A stretch of DNA of 64,000 bases, from the NCBI RefSeq assembly GCF_003008515.1, contig NZ_CP027668.1:1232001-1296000 (forward strand), read 5' to 3'. This stretch comes from Phreatobacter cathodiphilus. GTDB taxonomy: Bacteria; Pseudomonadota; Alphaproteobacteria; Rhizobiales; Phreatobacteraceae. Positions 16,367-34,117 of this stretch are shown here, one piece after another; position 1 is the stretch's first letter; every line of letters starts with the position of its first letter. The notes under the pieces are model-generated. The model saw only the letters and a list, made by a program, of their open reading frames with translations, made no database searches and was not told the origin of the DNA. Both the position numbers and the translations under genes were made by a program.

Positions 16367-17830
16367 TCACGCCGGCGCATCGACCTCGGCCGCGCGCGTC
16401 GCAGCCGCCTCGCGCACGCCCCGCACCGCCTCGCCGATGACGACGAGGACGGGGAGGGCGGCCGGCAGATCCTCCACCCGGTCGGGCAGGTCGGCGATGG
16501 CGGCGGCGACGTGGACCTCGTCCGGCCGGGTCGCGGCGGCAATGGCGAGGGCGGGGGTGGTGCCGGCGAGCCCCGATTCGAGGGCCCGCGCGGCGAAGCG
16601 GCGCAGCGTGTGGCGCGGCATGTAGATGATTGTCGTCGCCGCGGGATCGGCAATGGCCGACCAGTTGATGCTCTCCGGCAATTCGCCCTTGCGGCTGTGG
16701 CCGGTGACGAATTGCAGACGCTGGGCGAAGTCGCGGTCGGTCAGCGACAGGCCGAGCGCCGAGGCGGCCCCCTGGGCGGCGGTGATTCCAGGCACGATGG
16801 CGAAGGGCACGCCCGCCGCGCGGCAGGCCGCCATCTCCTCGTTGGCGCGGCCGAAGATGGCGGGATCGCCGCTCTTCAGGCGCACCACCGTGCGGCCCTC
16901 GCGGGCGAGCGAAACCATGAGCTCGTTGATGTCGGCCTGGCTGACCGAGGGGCCGTGGCCGACCTTGCCGACGGCAACGCGGCGGGCCTCGCGGCGGGCG
17001 AGCTCCAGCACGCCCTCGGTGACGAGATTGTCGTACAGGATGACGTCGGCCGATTGCAGGGCCCGCAGCGCCTTCAGCGTCAGGAGGTCGGGATCGCCGG
17101 GGCCGGCGCCGACCAGCAGCACGCGCCCCTCGGGCGGCGCCGCCTGCTGGCGGTCGAGGCCGGCGAGGAGGGCGTCGCGGTCGGCCTCCGCGGGGGCGCG
17201 CTCGGGCGCTGAGAAGGCGAGGTCGGTGAAGCGCTGCCAGAAGGCGCGGCGGAGGGAAAAGGCGGCGCCGCGCGCCTGCACCAGCGGGCGCCAGTCGCGC
17301 GCCGCCTGGGCCCAGGCCTGCAGGCCCCGCGGCAGCAGCGCCTCGATGCGGGCGCGGACCGCCTGGCCGAAGACCGGCGCCGCCCCGTCCGTCGAGATGG
17401 CGACGAGCAGCGGCGAGCGGTTGACCAGGGCGCCGAACTGGGCGTCGCAAAAGGCCGGGCGGTCGACCACGTTGGCGACGGCGCCGGCGGCACGGGCGGC
17501 CGCCGCGAAGGCCGCTGCCTCCTCGTCCGACTCGACGTCGGCCACGGCGAGTGCCGCGCCGTCGAGATCGCCGGGCGTCCAGGCCCGCTCGTGGACATGG
17601 ACGCCGCCCCCGTCCGAGGCTGCGACATGATGGAATCGGCCGGGGGAGGCGGGTGCGAAGACGTGGAGATCGGCGCCGGCCGCGGCGAGCAGTTCGGCTT
17701 TCCAGGAGGCGCCCTCGCTGTCGCCGGCGAGAACCACGCGGCGCCCACGCAGCTTGTGGAAGAGCGGCAGGGTCGCGATGGCGCCGATGCGGGCAGGCTC
17801 TGTTCCGCGGGGCGCGGCGGACGTGGTCAT
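16367..17830 (-). CDS. cysG: Siroheme synthase CysG (dehydrogenase/ferrochelatase plus uroporphyrinogen-III methyltransferase)
   Basis: 487 residues. The N-terminal half (about 15-210) is the precorrin-2 dehydrogenase/ferrochelatase module, with [14 protein letters not shown] around the conserved catalytic Asp. The C-terminal half (from about 240) is the SAM-dependent methyltransferase, with [32 protein letters not shown] and [16 protein letters not shown]. It makes siroheme for sulfite and nitrite reductases. The Rossmann motif is degenerate ([10 protein letters not shown] where GxGxxA is usual), a form I associate with Rhizobiales CysG. The start at 17830 has AGGGAG upstream. No sulfite reductase gene follows within the window. 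Confidence 0.93.
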   Translation of the reverse strand: MTTSAAPRGTEPARIGAIATLPLFHKLRGRRVVLAGDSEGASWKAELLAAAGADLHVFAPASPGRFHHVAASDGGGVHVHERAWTPGDLDGAALAVADVESDEEAAAFAAAARAAGAVANVVDRPAFCDAQFGALVNRSPLLVAISTDGAAPVFGQAVRARIEALLPRGLQAWAQAARDWRPLVQARGAAFSLRRAFWQRFTDLAFSAPERAPAEADRDALLAGLDRQQAAPPEGRVLLVGAGPGDPDLLTLKALRALQSADVILYDNLVTEGVLELARREARRVAVGKVGHGPSVSQADINELMVSLAREGRTVVRLKSGDPAIFGRANEEMAACRAAGVPFAIVPGITAAQGAASALGLSLTDRDFAQRLQFVTGHSRKGELPESINWSAIADPAATTIIYMPRHTLRRFAARALESGLAGTTPALAIAAATRPDEVHVAAAIADLPDRVEDLPAALPVLVVIGEAVRGVREAAATRAAEVDAPA

Positions 17831-17992
17831 GGCGCTCCCTGACGGTGGCGGACGGGATCCTGGACCGGCCCGAGCCGGCGCAGCGATCTTAGGAGAGCTC
17901 CGCCGCAGCGCAAGAGCCTCTCCCGCAGCGCCGCAACGGCGCCCGTCCGGCCGGCCCGCGCGCCATGTCGCGCCCCCGTCTCCAATTTGCAC

Positions 17993-18021
17993 TTGAACAG
18001 AACTGCGAAAACCCGTAACCG
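17993..18021 (+). promoter_or_regulatory. Putative tuf copy 1 promoter
   Basis: TTGAAC at 17993 and TAACCG at 18016 are separated by 17 bases, placing the start of transcription about 45 bases before the tuf ATG. The -35 box is good; the -10 box is weak, as is common in this group. Confidence 0.4.
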
Positions 18022-18072
18022 ACCGCCCACCGCGGGCACGCCCGTATTTTGGCAGCCGAAGGACCACGACCG

Positions 18073-19263
<1,191 letters not shown>

Positions 19264-19272
19264 TTGAACGAC

Positions 19273-19294
19273 GGAATGCGGCGAGCCGCATTCC
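19273..19294 (+). terminator. Hairpin downstream of tuf copy 1
   Basis: GGAATGCGGC and GCCGCATTCC form a perfect stem around GA (effectively nine pairs with a four-base loop), nine bases after the tuf stop. No T-run follows, so it may serve transcript 3'-end stability or rho-assisted termination. Confidence 0.5.
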
Positions 19295-19301
19295 TGATGC
19301 G

Positions 19302-19335
19302 GGCGCCGGCGTCGTCGCCTCCATCATCGCGTGAT
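19302..19335 (+). repeat. Duplicated fragment of the tuf 3' end
   Basis: The last 28 bases before the end of tuf (from 19231, GGCGCCGGCGTC...) recur at 19302, then one A-to-C change and GTGAT, giving 33 of 34 matching bases. The copy lies outside any gene, beyond the tuf hairpin. The second tuf gene has no such remnant. Confidence 0.8.
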
Positions 19336-19384
19336 CGGTGATTGATCGGAGCGCCGGGGCAGACTATATCCTCGGCTCTCCTCT

Positions 19385-19460
19385 AGGGGTTTAGCTCAGC
19401 TGGTAGAGCGGCGGTCTCCAAAACCGCAGGTCGTGGGTTCGAATCCCCCAGCCCCTGCCA
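19385..19460 (+). tRNA. tRNA-Trp (anticodon CCA)
   Basis: A 76-base cloverleaf with encoded CCA: acceptor AGGGGTT / AGCCCCT, D-arm GCTC / GAGC, anticodon loop CTCCAAA, T-arm GTGGG-TTCGAAT-CCCCC. Its position between tuf and secE is the usual one in proteobacteria. Confidence 0.98.
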
Positions 19461-19466
19461 CTTTCG

Positions 19467-19498
19467 AAAGGCCCGGTGCGACCATGCGCCGGGCCTTT
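19467..19498 (+). terminator. Rho-independent-type terminator after tRNA-Trp
   Basis: A 14-bp stem (AAAGGCCCGGTGCG / TGCGCCGGGCCTTT, two of the pairs G-T) with an ACCA loop, followed by CTCGTT. It separates the tuf-tRNA-Trp unit from secE. Confidence 0.8.
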
Positions 19499-19525
19499 CT
19501 CGTTGCCGCGGCGGCCCTCCGTTCC

Positions 19526-19554
19526 TTGACGATCCGTTCCGTATCGGGTAGCAG
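19526..19554 (+). promoter_or_regulatory. Putative secE-nusG promoter
   Basis: TTGACG at 19526 and TAGCAG at 19549 are separated by 17 bases, downstream of the tRNA-Trp terminator and 125 bases before the secE ATG. A promoter is expected here because the preceding unit ends in a terminator. Confidence 0.45.
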
Positions 19555-19678
19555 ACGCCACTCCCTGCCGGCCCGGTGACGGACATCCGGCGGGACGCGT
19601 TTCCTTTTTCCGGGCCGACGCGCCGGCTTTCACCCGCCATGGGTGAGGGCGGTGTGCGGCCCTGTCCGGATTCTCACC

Positions 19679-19876
19679 ATGGCGAAACCCAACCCTGTCG
19701 AGTTCATGCAGCAGGTCCGCCAGGAGGCCAACAAGGTCACCTGGCCGACGCGCAAGGAAGTCGGCATCTCCTCGCTGATGGTGGTCATCTTCATGATCGT
19801 TTCGGCGATCTTCTTTTTCGTCGCCGATTCGGTGATCCGCTGGGGCGTCCAGGCGCTCCTGTCGCTCGGCAGCTGA
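19679..19876 (+). CDS. secE: Preprotein translocase subunit SecE
   Basis: 65 residues, the short single-span form of SecE. The conserved amphipathic segment QQVRQEANKVTWPTRKEV precedes one transmembrane helix (about 31-52, LMVVIFMIVSAIFFFV). It clamps SecY in the inner-membrane SecYEG channel. An in-frame ATG upstream at 19643 would give an unlikely extension. It is 12 bp from nusG and co-transcribed with it, as in most bacteria. Confidence 0.96.
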   Translation: MAKPNPVEFMQQVRQEANKVTWPTRKEVGISSLMVVIFMIVSAIFFFVADSVIRWGVQALLSLGS

Positions 19877-19888
19877 GGGAGCCCGTCC

Positions 19889-20419
19889 GTGGCGAAGCAG
19901 TGGTACGTGGTCCACGCCTATTCGAACTTCGAGAACAAGGTGGCCGAGGCCATCCGTGAGGGGGCGGCCCAGCGCGGCCTGTCCGAGCTCTTCGAGGACA
20001 TCCTGGTGCCGAAGGAGCGCGTCACGGAAGTGCGCCGCGGCCGCAAGATCGACACCGAGCGCAAGTTCTTCCCCGGCTATGTCCTGGTGAAGATGGACAT
20101 GACCGATCAGGCCTACCACCTGATCAAGAACACCCCGAAGGTCACCGGCTTCCTCGGCGCCGACAAGAAGCCGATGCCGATCCCGGAGGCCGAGGCGATG
20201 CGTATCGCCCAGCAGGTCCAGGAGGGCGTCGATCGTCCCAAGACGACGATCACCTTCGAGGTCGGGGAGAAGGTGCGCGTCAACGACGGTCCCTTCGCCT
20301 CCTTCGAGGGCTTCATCGAGGAGGTCGACGACGGCCGCGCCCGCGTCAAGGTCGCCGTCTCGATCTTCGGCCGGCCGACGCCGGTGGAACTGGAATTCGG
20401 TCAGGTCGACAAGCTCTGA
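19889..20419 (+). CDS. nusG: Transcription termination/antitermination factor NusG
   Basis: 176 residues starting at GTG with GAGGGAG seven bases upstream. The N-terminal NGN domain (KQWYVVHAYSNFENKVAEAI) binds RNA polymerase, and the C-terminal KOW domain (VGEKVRVNDGPFASFEGFIEE) binds Rho or S10. Length is normal for the family. It follows secE closely and precedes the L11 operon by 179 bp, a gap that contains a small hairpin (CCGGC-CTCGT-GCCGG) but no clear promoter. Confidence 0.98.
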   Translation: MAKQWYVVHAYSNFENKVAEAIREGAAQRGLSELFEDILVPKERVTEVRRGRKIDTERKFFPGYVLVKMDMTDQAYHLIKNTPKVTGFLGADKKPMPIPEAEAMRIAQQVQEGVDRPKTTITFEVGEKVRVNDGPFASFEGFIEEVDDGRARVKVAVSIFGRPTPVELEFGQVDKL

Positions 20420-20598
20420 CCCGATAGCGCCACCGGCCTCGTGCCGGCGGCGGACGGCGGCCTTTCGGTCGCCGACGGGGAGGCGGGAAGCCGTCTCTCC
20501 TTCACCCGTGGGAGGCGAGGGGCGGCGGTTCGCCAACCGTCCCGACCCCGACCACGAAACCCAACCGACCGCCCGCCAGGGCGCGTCAGGAGGACATC

Positions 20599-21027
20599 AT
20601 GGCGAAGAAAATCGTCGGATTCATCAAGCTGCAGGTGCCGGCCGGGGCCGCTAACCCCGCCCCGCCCATCGGTCCCGCTCTCGGTCAGCGCGGCCTCAAC
20701 ATCATGGAATTCTGCAAGGCCTTCAACGCGAAGACCCAGCAGATGGAGAAGGGGATGCCGATTCCGGTCGTCATCACCGCCTACCAGGACCGTTCCTTCA
20801 CCTTCGAGATGAAGCAGCCCCCGGTCACCTACTGGGTGAAGAAGGCCGCCAAGATCGACAAGGGCCACACGACCCCCGGCAAGGGCTTCATCGGCAAGAT
20901 CACGCGCGCCCAGATCGCCGAGATCGCCAAGGCGAAGATGGTCGACATGAACTGCGACACGGTCGAATCGGCCTCGTCGATGATCGAAGGCTCGGCCCGT
21001 TCCATGGGCCTCGAGGTGGTGGGGTAA
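20599..21027 (+). CDS. rplK: 50S ribosomal protein L11
   Basis: 142 residues. It has the Pro-rich N-terminal region [20 protein letters not shown] and the C-terminal RNA-binding domain that binds the GTPase-associated centre of 23S rRNA (GTIEI-type region KARIAE..ARSMG). AGGAGG lies five bases before the ATG. rplA follows after 3 bp. Confidence 0.98.
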   Translation: MAKKIVGFIKLQVPAGAANPAPPIGPALGQRGLNIMEFCKAFNAKTQQMEKGMPIPVVITAYQDRSFTFEMKQPPVTYWVKKAAKIDKGHTTPGKGFIGKITRAQIAEIAKAKMVDMNCDTVESASSMIEGSARSMGLEVVG

Positions 21028-21030
21028 GCC

Positions 21031-21723
21031 ATGAGCGGAAAGCGCTATCGTAAGACCCTCGAGGGCATCGACGCCGCCAAGACCTACGCGATCGACGATG
21101 CCGTGAAGCTCGTCAAGGACCGCGCCACGGCGAAGTTCGACGAGACCATCGAGATCGCCATGAATCTCGGTGTCGACCCTCGCCACGCCGACCAAATGGT
21201 CCGCGGCGTCTGCAACCTGCCGAACGGTTCCGGCCGGACGCTCCGCGTCGCCGTCTTCGCCCGTGGCGCCAAGGCGGACGAAGCCAAGGCGGCCGGTGCC
21301 GACATCGTCGGCGCGGAGGACCTGCTCGAGATCGTCCAGGGCGGCAAGATCGATTTCGATCGCTGCATCGCCACCCCGGACATGATGGGCCTGGTCGGCC
21401 GCCTCGGTAAGGTACTCGGCCCGCGCGGCCTGATGCCGAACCCGAAGGTCGGCACGGTGACCATGGACGTGAAGTCGGCTGTCGCCGCCTCCAAGGGCGG
21501 TGCGGTGGAGTTCCGCGTCGAGAAGGCCGGCATCATCCACTCCGCCGTGGGCAAGGTCTCCTTCGACCAGGGCAAGCTGGTGGAGAATATCAAGGCCTTC
21601 GCCGACGCCGTCGTGAAAGCCCGCCCGACCGGCGCCAAGGGCACCTATGTCCAGAAGATCGCGATCTCCTCGACCATGGGCCCCGGCGTGAAGGTCGATC
21701 CGGCCAGCGTGCTGAACGCCTGA
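21031..21723 (+). CDS. rplA: 50S ribosomal protein L1
   Basis: 230 residues, starting [29 protein letters not shown] is the L1 signature. It binds 23S rRNA at the L1 stalk and in many bacteria represses its own operon (L11-L1) by binding a leader that mimics the rRNA site; no such leader is evident here. A long hairpin follows the stop. Confidence 0.98.
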   Translation: MSGKRYRKTLEGIDAAKTYAIDDAVKLVKDRATAKFDETIEIAMNLGVDPRHADQMVRGVCNLPNGSGRTLRVAVFARGAKADEAKAAGADIVGAEDLLEIVQGGKIDFDRCIATPDMMGLVGRLGKVLGPRGLMPNPKVGTVTMDVKSAVAASKGGAVEFRVEKAGIIHSAVGKVSFDQGKLVENIKAFADAVVKARPTGAKGTYVQKIAISSTMGPGVKVDPASVLNA

Positions 21724-21732
21724 TGCCGCCGA

Positions 21733-21757
21733 GGGCACGCGCCCCGCGCGCGTGCCC
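21733..21757 (+). terminator. Hairpin after rplA
   Basis: A perfect 10-bp stem (GGGCACGCGC / GCGCGTGCCC) with a CCCGC loop starts 10 bases after the L1 stop. No T-run. It probably marks the end of the L11-L1 message or a partial terminator before rplJ. Confidence 0.5.
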
Positions 21758-21828
21758 CGACCGGTCGTGCGTCCGGGATGCAGACCTGCACCAGCCGTGG
21801 GGCTGGCCAAAAAAATGGCCCGCCCCAC

Positions 21829-21857
21829 TTGGCAAGTGGAACAGCCTTTGCTAGACG
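21829..21857 (+). promoter_or_regulatory. Candidate rplJ operon promoter
   Basis: TTGGCA at 21829 and TAGACG at 21852, 17 bases apart (GCTAGA at 21850 is a shifted alternative). It would give a leader of nearly 500 bases. Two hairpins (GGCCA/TGGCC and CCACTT/AAGTGG) flank the -35 box. Confidence 0.35.
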
Positions 21858-22105
21858 ACGCCGGCTAGGGGTGTGGGCAACCACGCCCTCATTGCGTTTG
21901 GGCCGTGGATCGCGATTCGCCGTTTTGAAGGGGTCGCATCCGTCACAGGAGACGCCGGGAGTGGTTCCCGGACCCTGATCAGGAGTCCGACACGAGTTTT
22001 GTGAAGAGCTTCCGCGCCGGGAAACCTGCGCGGCAAGGCCGGTGGAGTTGTCCCACGAGGGTCCGAGGACCCGGGATCGCGAGACCGGATCGTCCTGTCC
22101 GAGAC

Positions 22106-22147
22106 TGCAGGCGAGGGGGTCTCCCCTCTTAATCGCGAAAGCCTGCA
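22106..22147 (+). ncRNA. Candidate L10-leader autoregulatory structure
   Basis: TGCAGGC (22106) pairs perfectly with GCCTGCA (22141). Inside lies a second stem GAGGGG / CCCCTC with a GTCT loop, leaving a one-sided internal loop of twelve bases (22129-22140) ending in GCGAAA. A helix, a 3'-side purine-rich internal loop and a GC helix resemble the kink-turn type site that the L10-L12 complex binds in 23S rRNA and in rplJ leaders. This is inferred from position and shape only. Confidence 0.5.
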
Positions 22148-22351
22148 CAGACGGGTGAAGACCGTTTCACCGGCGGAAACGCCGAGGGAAGGGTTCGAAC
22201 TCACGGCACCTCGGCCGAGGGATTTCATCCCGCGGTGTTCCAGAGGGGACAGGGCCGAACGTCGATCTCCCATGCCGGTTCGTCGGCGGCGGTGATCGGC
22301 AGGTGCAACCCGGGGTTTTCCGCAAGGAAGCCCCGACCAGAGAGAGCAAAC

Positions 22352-22870
22352 GTGGATCGCACGGAAAAGAAGGAGCTGGTCGGCACGCTCAACGAGGTCT
22401 TCAAGACCTCCGGCGTCGTCGTCGTCGCTCACTATTCCGGCCTCACCGTGGCGCAGATGCAGGACCTCCGTCGCAAGATGAAGGCCCAGGGCGCGTCGGT
22501 GAAGGTCACCAAGAACCGCCTCGCCAAGATCGCTCTCGAAGGCACGGACGTCGCGTCGATCGGAGCCCTCCTGAAGGGCCCCACGATTCTGGCCATCAGC
22601 CAGGATCCGGTCGCGGCTCCGAAGGTCGCGTCCGACTTCGCCAAGATCAACGACAAGTTCGTGATCCTCGGCGGAGCCATGGGCAAGACCGCTCTGAACG
22701 CGGACGGTGTGAAGGCACTCGCCACCATGCCGTCGCTCGACGAACTGCGCGCCAAGCTCGTGGGCCTCATCCAGGCTCCCGCGACCAAGATCGCCCAGCT
22801 CTCGACCGCGCCCGCCGCCAAGCTGGCTCGCGTGTTCAACGCTTATGCCGACCGAGACAAGGCCGCGTGA
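22352..22870 (+). CDS. rplJ: 50S ribosomal protein L10
   Basis: 172 residues starting at GTG ([17 protein letters not shown]), the conserved alphaproteobacterial N-terminus. The upstream in-frame extension back to 22235 is leader. The C-terminal helix ([20 protein letters not shown]) binds L12 dimers. L10 anchors the L12 stalk and is the expected autoregulator of this operon. Purine-rich AGAGAG lies upstream. Confidence 0.97.
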   Translation: MDRTEKKELVGTLNEVFKTSGVVVVAHYSGLTVAQMQDLRRKMKAQGASVKVTKNRLAKIALEGTDVASIGALLKGPTILAISQDPVAAPKVASDFAKINDKFVILGGAMGKTALNADGVKALATMPSLDELRAKLVGLIQAPATKIAQLSTAPAAKLARVFNAYADRDKAA

Positions 22871-22918
22871 GGCTTCTCTCACTCAAACCGGTTCGAACCG
22901 TTCAAAAGGAAGTTGGAA

Positions 22919-23296
22919 ATGGCTGATCTTGCCAAAATCGTCGACGAGCTGTCGTCGCTCACCGTTCTCGAGGCCGCCGAGCTCGCCAAGATGCTCGAGG
23001 AGAAGTGGGGCGTCTCCGCCGCCGCCGCCGTGGCCGTCGCCGCCGCTCCGGGTGCCGGCGCCGCCGCCGCCCCGGTCGAGGAGCAGACCGAGTTCACCGT
23101 GATGCTTGCCGCCGCCGGCGACAAGAAGATCGAGGTGATCAAGGAAGTCCGCGCCATCACCGGCCTGGGCCTGAAGGAAGCCAAGGACCTCGTCGAGGGT
23201 GCTCCGAAGGCCGTCAAGGAAGGCGTCGCCAAGGACGAGGCCGAGAAGCTGAAGAAGCAGCTCGAGGCCGCCGGCGCCAAGGTCGAGCTGAAGTGA
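22919..23296 (+). CDS. rplL: 50S ribosomal protein L7/L12
   Basis: 125 residues: N-terminal dimerisation helices ([18 protein letters not shown]), an Ala/Pro-rich hinge (about 35-55) and the C-terminal factor-binding domain ([20 protein letters not shown]). It recruits elongation factors to the stalk. A TTG at 22913 is in frame, but the ATG at 22919 with upstream AAGGAAG is preferred. It lies 48 bp after rplJ; the gap contains the palindrome CGGTTCGAACCG. Confidence 0.98.
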   Translation: MADLAKIVDELSSLTVLEAAELAKMLEEKWGVSAAAAVAVAAAPGAGAAAAPVEEQTEFTVMLAAAGDKKIEVIKEVRAITGLGLKEAKDLVEGAPKAVKEGVAKDEAEKLKKQLEAAGAKVELK

Positions 23297-23304
23297 TCCC
23301 GCTC

Positions 23305-23334
23305 CGCGCGGGCGGTCTTCGGGCCGCCCGCGCG
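23305..23334 (+). terminator. Strong UUCG-capped hairpin after rplL
   Basis: A 13-bp stem (CGCGCGGGCGGTC / GGCCGCCCGCGCG) closed by C(TTCG)G, an exceptionally stable tetraloop, starts nine bases after the L12 stop. No T-run follows. It is placed where other bacteria have a partial attenuator that lowers rpoBC transcription relative to the ribosomal proteins. Confidence 0.6.
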
Positions 23335-23437
23335 GGCTTCTCCGACCCGGGCGACCGGGGAGGGACCGCCCTCGGGCGGACGTGCATTCGAATGCGGGGC
23401 CCCCGGGCACCGCGAGGCTAACAGAGGTGTCAGCGTT

Positions 23438-23489
23438 TGACCGGACGGTCCAGGGTCGCCCATCGACCCGCCTGTGGACCGTCCGGTCA
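23438..23489 (+). promoter_or_regulatory. Long inverted repeat before rpoB
   Basis: A perfect 15-bp inverted repeat, TGACCGGACGGTCCA at 23438 and TGGACCGTCCGGTCA at 23475, encloses a second stem GGGTCG-CCCAT-CGACCC. As RNA it is a two-tier hairpin of over 20 pairs, a plausible RNase III site separating the ribosomal and polymerase messages, as known in the same spacer of Escherichia coli. Confidence 0.6.
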
Positions 23490-23579
23490 GGCGTCTGCGA
23501 CGGAGGCGGCTCTCGTCAGCCCGTCCGTCGCTGGAACCAGGGCCGCCGCCGACGCCTGGCGGCCCAAGCGAGAGGCGAC

Positions 23580-27710
<4,131 letters not shown>

Positions 27711-27781
27711 GGCGTCCATGCCTGCGGAGGAGACCGGGTCCGTCCGGTCCCCCTGACGTTCCACCTGAAGACGCTTTCATC

Positions 27782-27803
27782 GGCCGGGAACCTTCTCCCG
27801 GCC
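27782..27803 (+). promoter_or_regulatory. Hairpin in the rpoB-rpoC spacer
   Basis: A perfect 8-bp stem (GGCCGGGA / TCCCGGCC) with an ACCTTC loop, 39 bases before the rpoC ATG. A smaller one (GACCGG/CCGGTC) lies near 27735. Possible processing or translation-tuning elements. Confidence 0.4.
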
Positions 27804-27842
27804 CCGAACTTCCCCCCGGGAGACCGGGCTTAGGAGACGGCG

Positions 27843-32045
<4,203 letters not shown>

Positions 32046-32091
32046 TGTGGCGCGAGGGCAGGGGGGCGCCCCCTGCCGCTTCCGACATATG

Positions 32092-32120
32092 AAAAGGGCC
32101 GCCCGAAAGGCGGCCCTTTT
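32092..32120. terminator. Bidirectional terminator between rpoC and a convergent gene
   Basis: A 12-bp perfect stem (AAAAGGGCCGCC / GGCGGCCCTTTT) with a CGAAA loop gives a T-run on both strands, so it can serve rpoC and the convergent gene at 32142. A further hairpin GGCAGGGGG-GCG-CCCCCTGCC precedes it (about 32057-32078). Confidence 0.9.
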
Positions 32121-32141
32121 GCTTGGGATCGGTGCCGGGGA

Positions 32142-32528
32142 TCAGTTGACGCGGCAGGAGCCCGTAGAGGTGCAGACGAGGTTCGTCGTCTGGCACAGGT
32201 TGACGCCGCGACGCTCGACCGAGCGGTCGTTGGCGAAGACGACCTTCATGTCGTACTGGCAGTAGCCGCGGGCGCGCTGGCGGGGGGTCGGAACGACGCG
32301 CAGCGAGTCGCCGGGTTCCACGACCTCCTGGCCGAGGCGGTCGTCGCCCCAGCCGCGGGTGTCGACGTCGGTCATGTAGAACTCGCGGATCGTCACGCCC
32401 GAGCGGTTGACGATGTTGATCCAGCGCTGCTGACCGTCCCGGTCGGTCTGGGCCTGGGCTTGGATCCCGAAGCCCCCGGCCAGCGTAGCGGCGGCGATGG
32501 CCGCAAAAACGACGTTCCTGAACGCCAT
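32142..32528 (-). CDS. Secreted small conserved hypothetical protein
   Basis: 128 residues with a signal peptide (MAFRNVVFAAIAAATLAGG, cleaved near IQAQAQ). The mature part has QRWINIVNRSGVTIREFYMTD, a WGDDRLG segment, and four Cys residues (one in RGYCQYD, then C-x6-C-x6-C near the end) that could form disulfides. The pattern is common among periplasmic Rhizobiales proteins of unknown function. The start at 32528 has GAGGA upstream; an in-frame ATG at 32624 gives an implausible extension. It interrupts the usual rpoC-rpsL adjacency on the opposite strand. Confidence 0.82.
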   Translation of the reverse strand: MAFRNVVFAAIAAATLAGGFGIQAQAQTDRDGQQRWINIVNRSGVTIREFYMTDVDTRGWGDDRLGQEVVEPGDSLRVVPTPRQRARGYCQYDMKVVFANDRSVERRGVNLCQTTNLVCTSTGSCRVN

Positions 32529-33146
32529 GGTCTCTATCCTCTTTGATGTGGGCCGCACAAACGTCCAGTGCACGGCAAACCGCTTCCTTGGTGTGAAACG
32601 TTCAGGTCGCCCCCCGAAGGACAATCTTTCCCCGCGTCACAGCGCTCCGCGATAATCCGATTCCCGGCAGATTAAGCAAGTGATCTCAGTGCCGGTGGCC
32701 GAGGCCGCCGACACGTGGACTGGAATAAGACCGCGATAATGTCGGATCATGCCGGGACCGGCGCATTTTGTTTCTGTCGCATTGCGCGGCGGCGACGAAA
32801 CTTCCGGTCTTTGCGCCGGGGGCGGGGGCTCCCTGCTTGACGGGGGGCGACTCAGCGTGTATTGCCACCCGACTTTCCGATGAAGGTCGGTTGCACACGC
32901 GGTCCTGGGAACGGCTTCGCCGGTTCCGATCGAAGCTAACCGAGACCGCATCGCCTGACGTCAGTCAGATCGAAACGCATGATCGCCGCCGCAAGGACTG
33001 GCGATCCTCTGTTTTCGCCGGGCGCAGTTTGTCCTTCGGGGCAAACCGGGCGCCCGGTTGCTCGTTCCGGAAACGGGACGGGCAAAGCCAGGCTTCAAAC
33101 GGGTTCCGGGCGACCGGGCCCCAATGGTTCAAGGACAAGGCCGCCG
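32529..33146 (+). other. Promoter and leader region of the str operon
   Basis: 618 bases without a supported gene, between the divergent secreted-protein gene and rpsL. It contains the promoter at 32837, and in the ~275-base leader a perfect 16-bp palindrome AACCGGGCGCCCGGTT at 33044-33059 that can fold as a short hairpin. The part before 32837 shows no further signal that I can support. Confidence 0.6.
32837..32865 (+). promoter_or_regulatory. str operon promoter (rpsL-rpsG-fusA-tuf)
   Basis: TTGACG at 32837 and TATTGC at 32860 with exactly 17 bases between them, the best promoter match in the spacer. Transcription would start near 32872, leaving a leader of about 275 bases before rpsL. Confidence 0.62.
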
Positions 33147-33518
33147 ATGCCGACAGTCAACCAGCTGATCCGCAAGCCGCGTCAGCCGCGCACCTACCGC
33201 GAGAAGTCCCGCCACATGGAGGGCTGCCCGCAGAAGCGTGGCGTGTGCACGCGTGTCTACACGACGACCCCGAAGAAGCCGAACTCGGCGCTCCGCAAGG
33301 TCGCCAAGGTGCGACTGACCAACGGCTTCGAGGTCATCGGCTACATTCCTGGTGAGGGCCACAACCTCCAGGAGCACTCCGTGGTCATGATCCGCGGCGG
33401 CCGCGTCAAGGATCTTCCCGGCGTGCGCTACCACATCCTGCGCGGCGTTCTCGACACCCAGGGCGTCAAGAACCGCAAGCAGCGCCGTTCCAAGTACGGC
33501 GCCAAGCGCCCGAAGTAA
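33147..33518 (+). CDS. rpsL: 30S ribosomal protein S12
   Basis: 123 residues beginning [20 protein letters not shown]. It forms part of the decoding centre. The streptomycin-relevant lysines are wild type ([18 protein letters not shown] and [14 protein letters not shown]). AAGGACAAGG lies upstream; the longer in-frame extension from 32979 is leader. First gene of the str operon. Confidence 0.99.
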   Translation: MPTVNQLIRKPRQPRTYREKSRHMEGCPQKRGVCTRVYTTTPKKPNSALRKVAKVRLTNGFEVIGYIPGEGHNLQEHSVVMIRGGRVKDLPGVRYHILRGVLDTQGVKNRKQRRSKYGAKRPK

Positions 33519-33527
33519 GAGTAGTTT

Positions 33528-34076
<549 letters not shown>

Positions 34077-34117
34077 CGAACTGTCACGGTTCATCCGGAA
34101 CCGAAGGAACTGAGATC

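Larger units (their letters stand above)
21724..22351 (+). other. Long non-coding leader of rplJL-rpoBC
   Basis: 628 bases with no supported gene. It holds, in order: the rplA hairpin; a candidate promoter at 21829; GGTCC-GA-GGACC near 22050; a nested two-helix structure at 22106-22147; and just after it two alternative, mutually exclusive hairpins at 22154-22184 (GGTGAA/TTCACC plus CGGCG-GAAA-CGCCG against GTTTC/GAAAC). A long structured leader is expected before rplJ, where L10 represses its own translation. Confidence 0.7.

Noticed and set aside
14611-16440. Plus-strand 609-codon frame over the MFS gene and tRNA-Gly
   Set aside because: It crosses a tRNA gene and reads as Arg/Gln/His-rich nonsense; the minus strand encodes a clear transporter.
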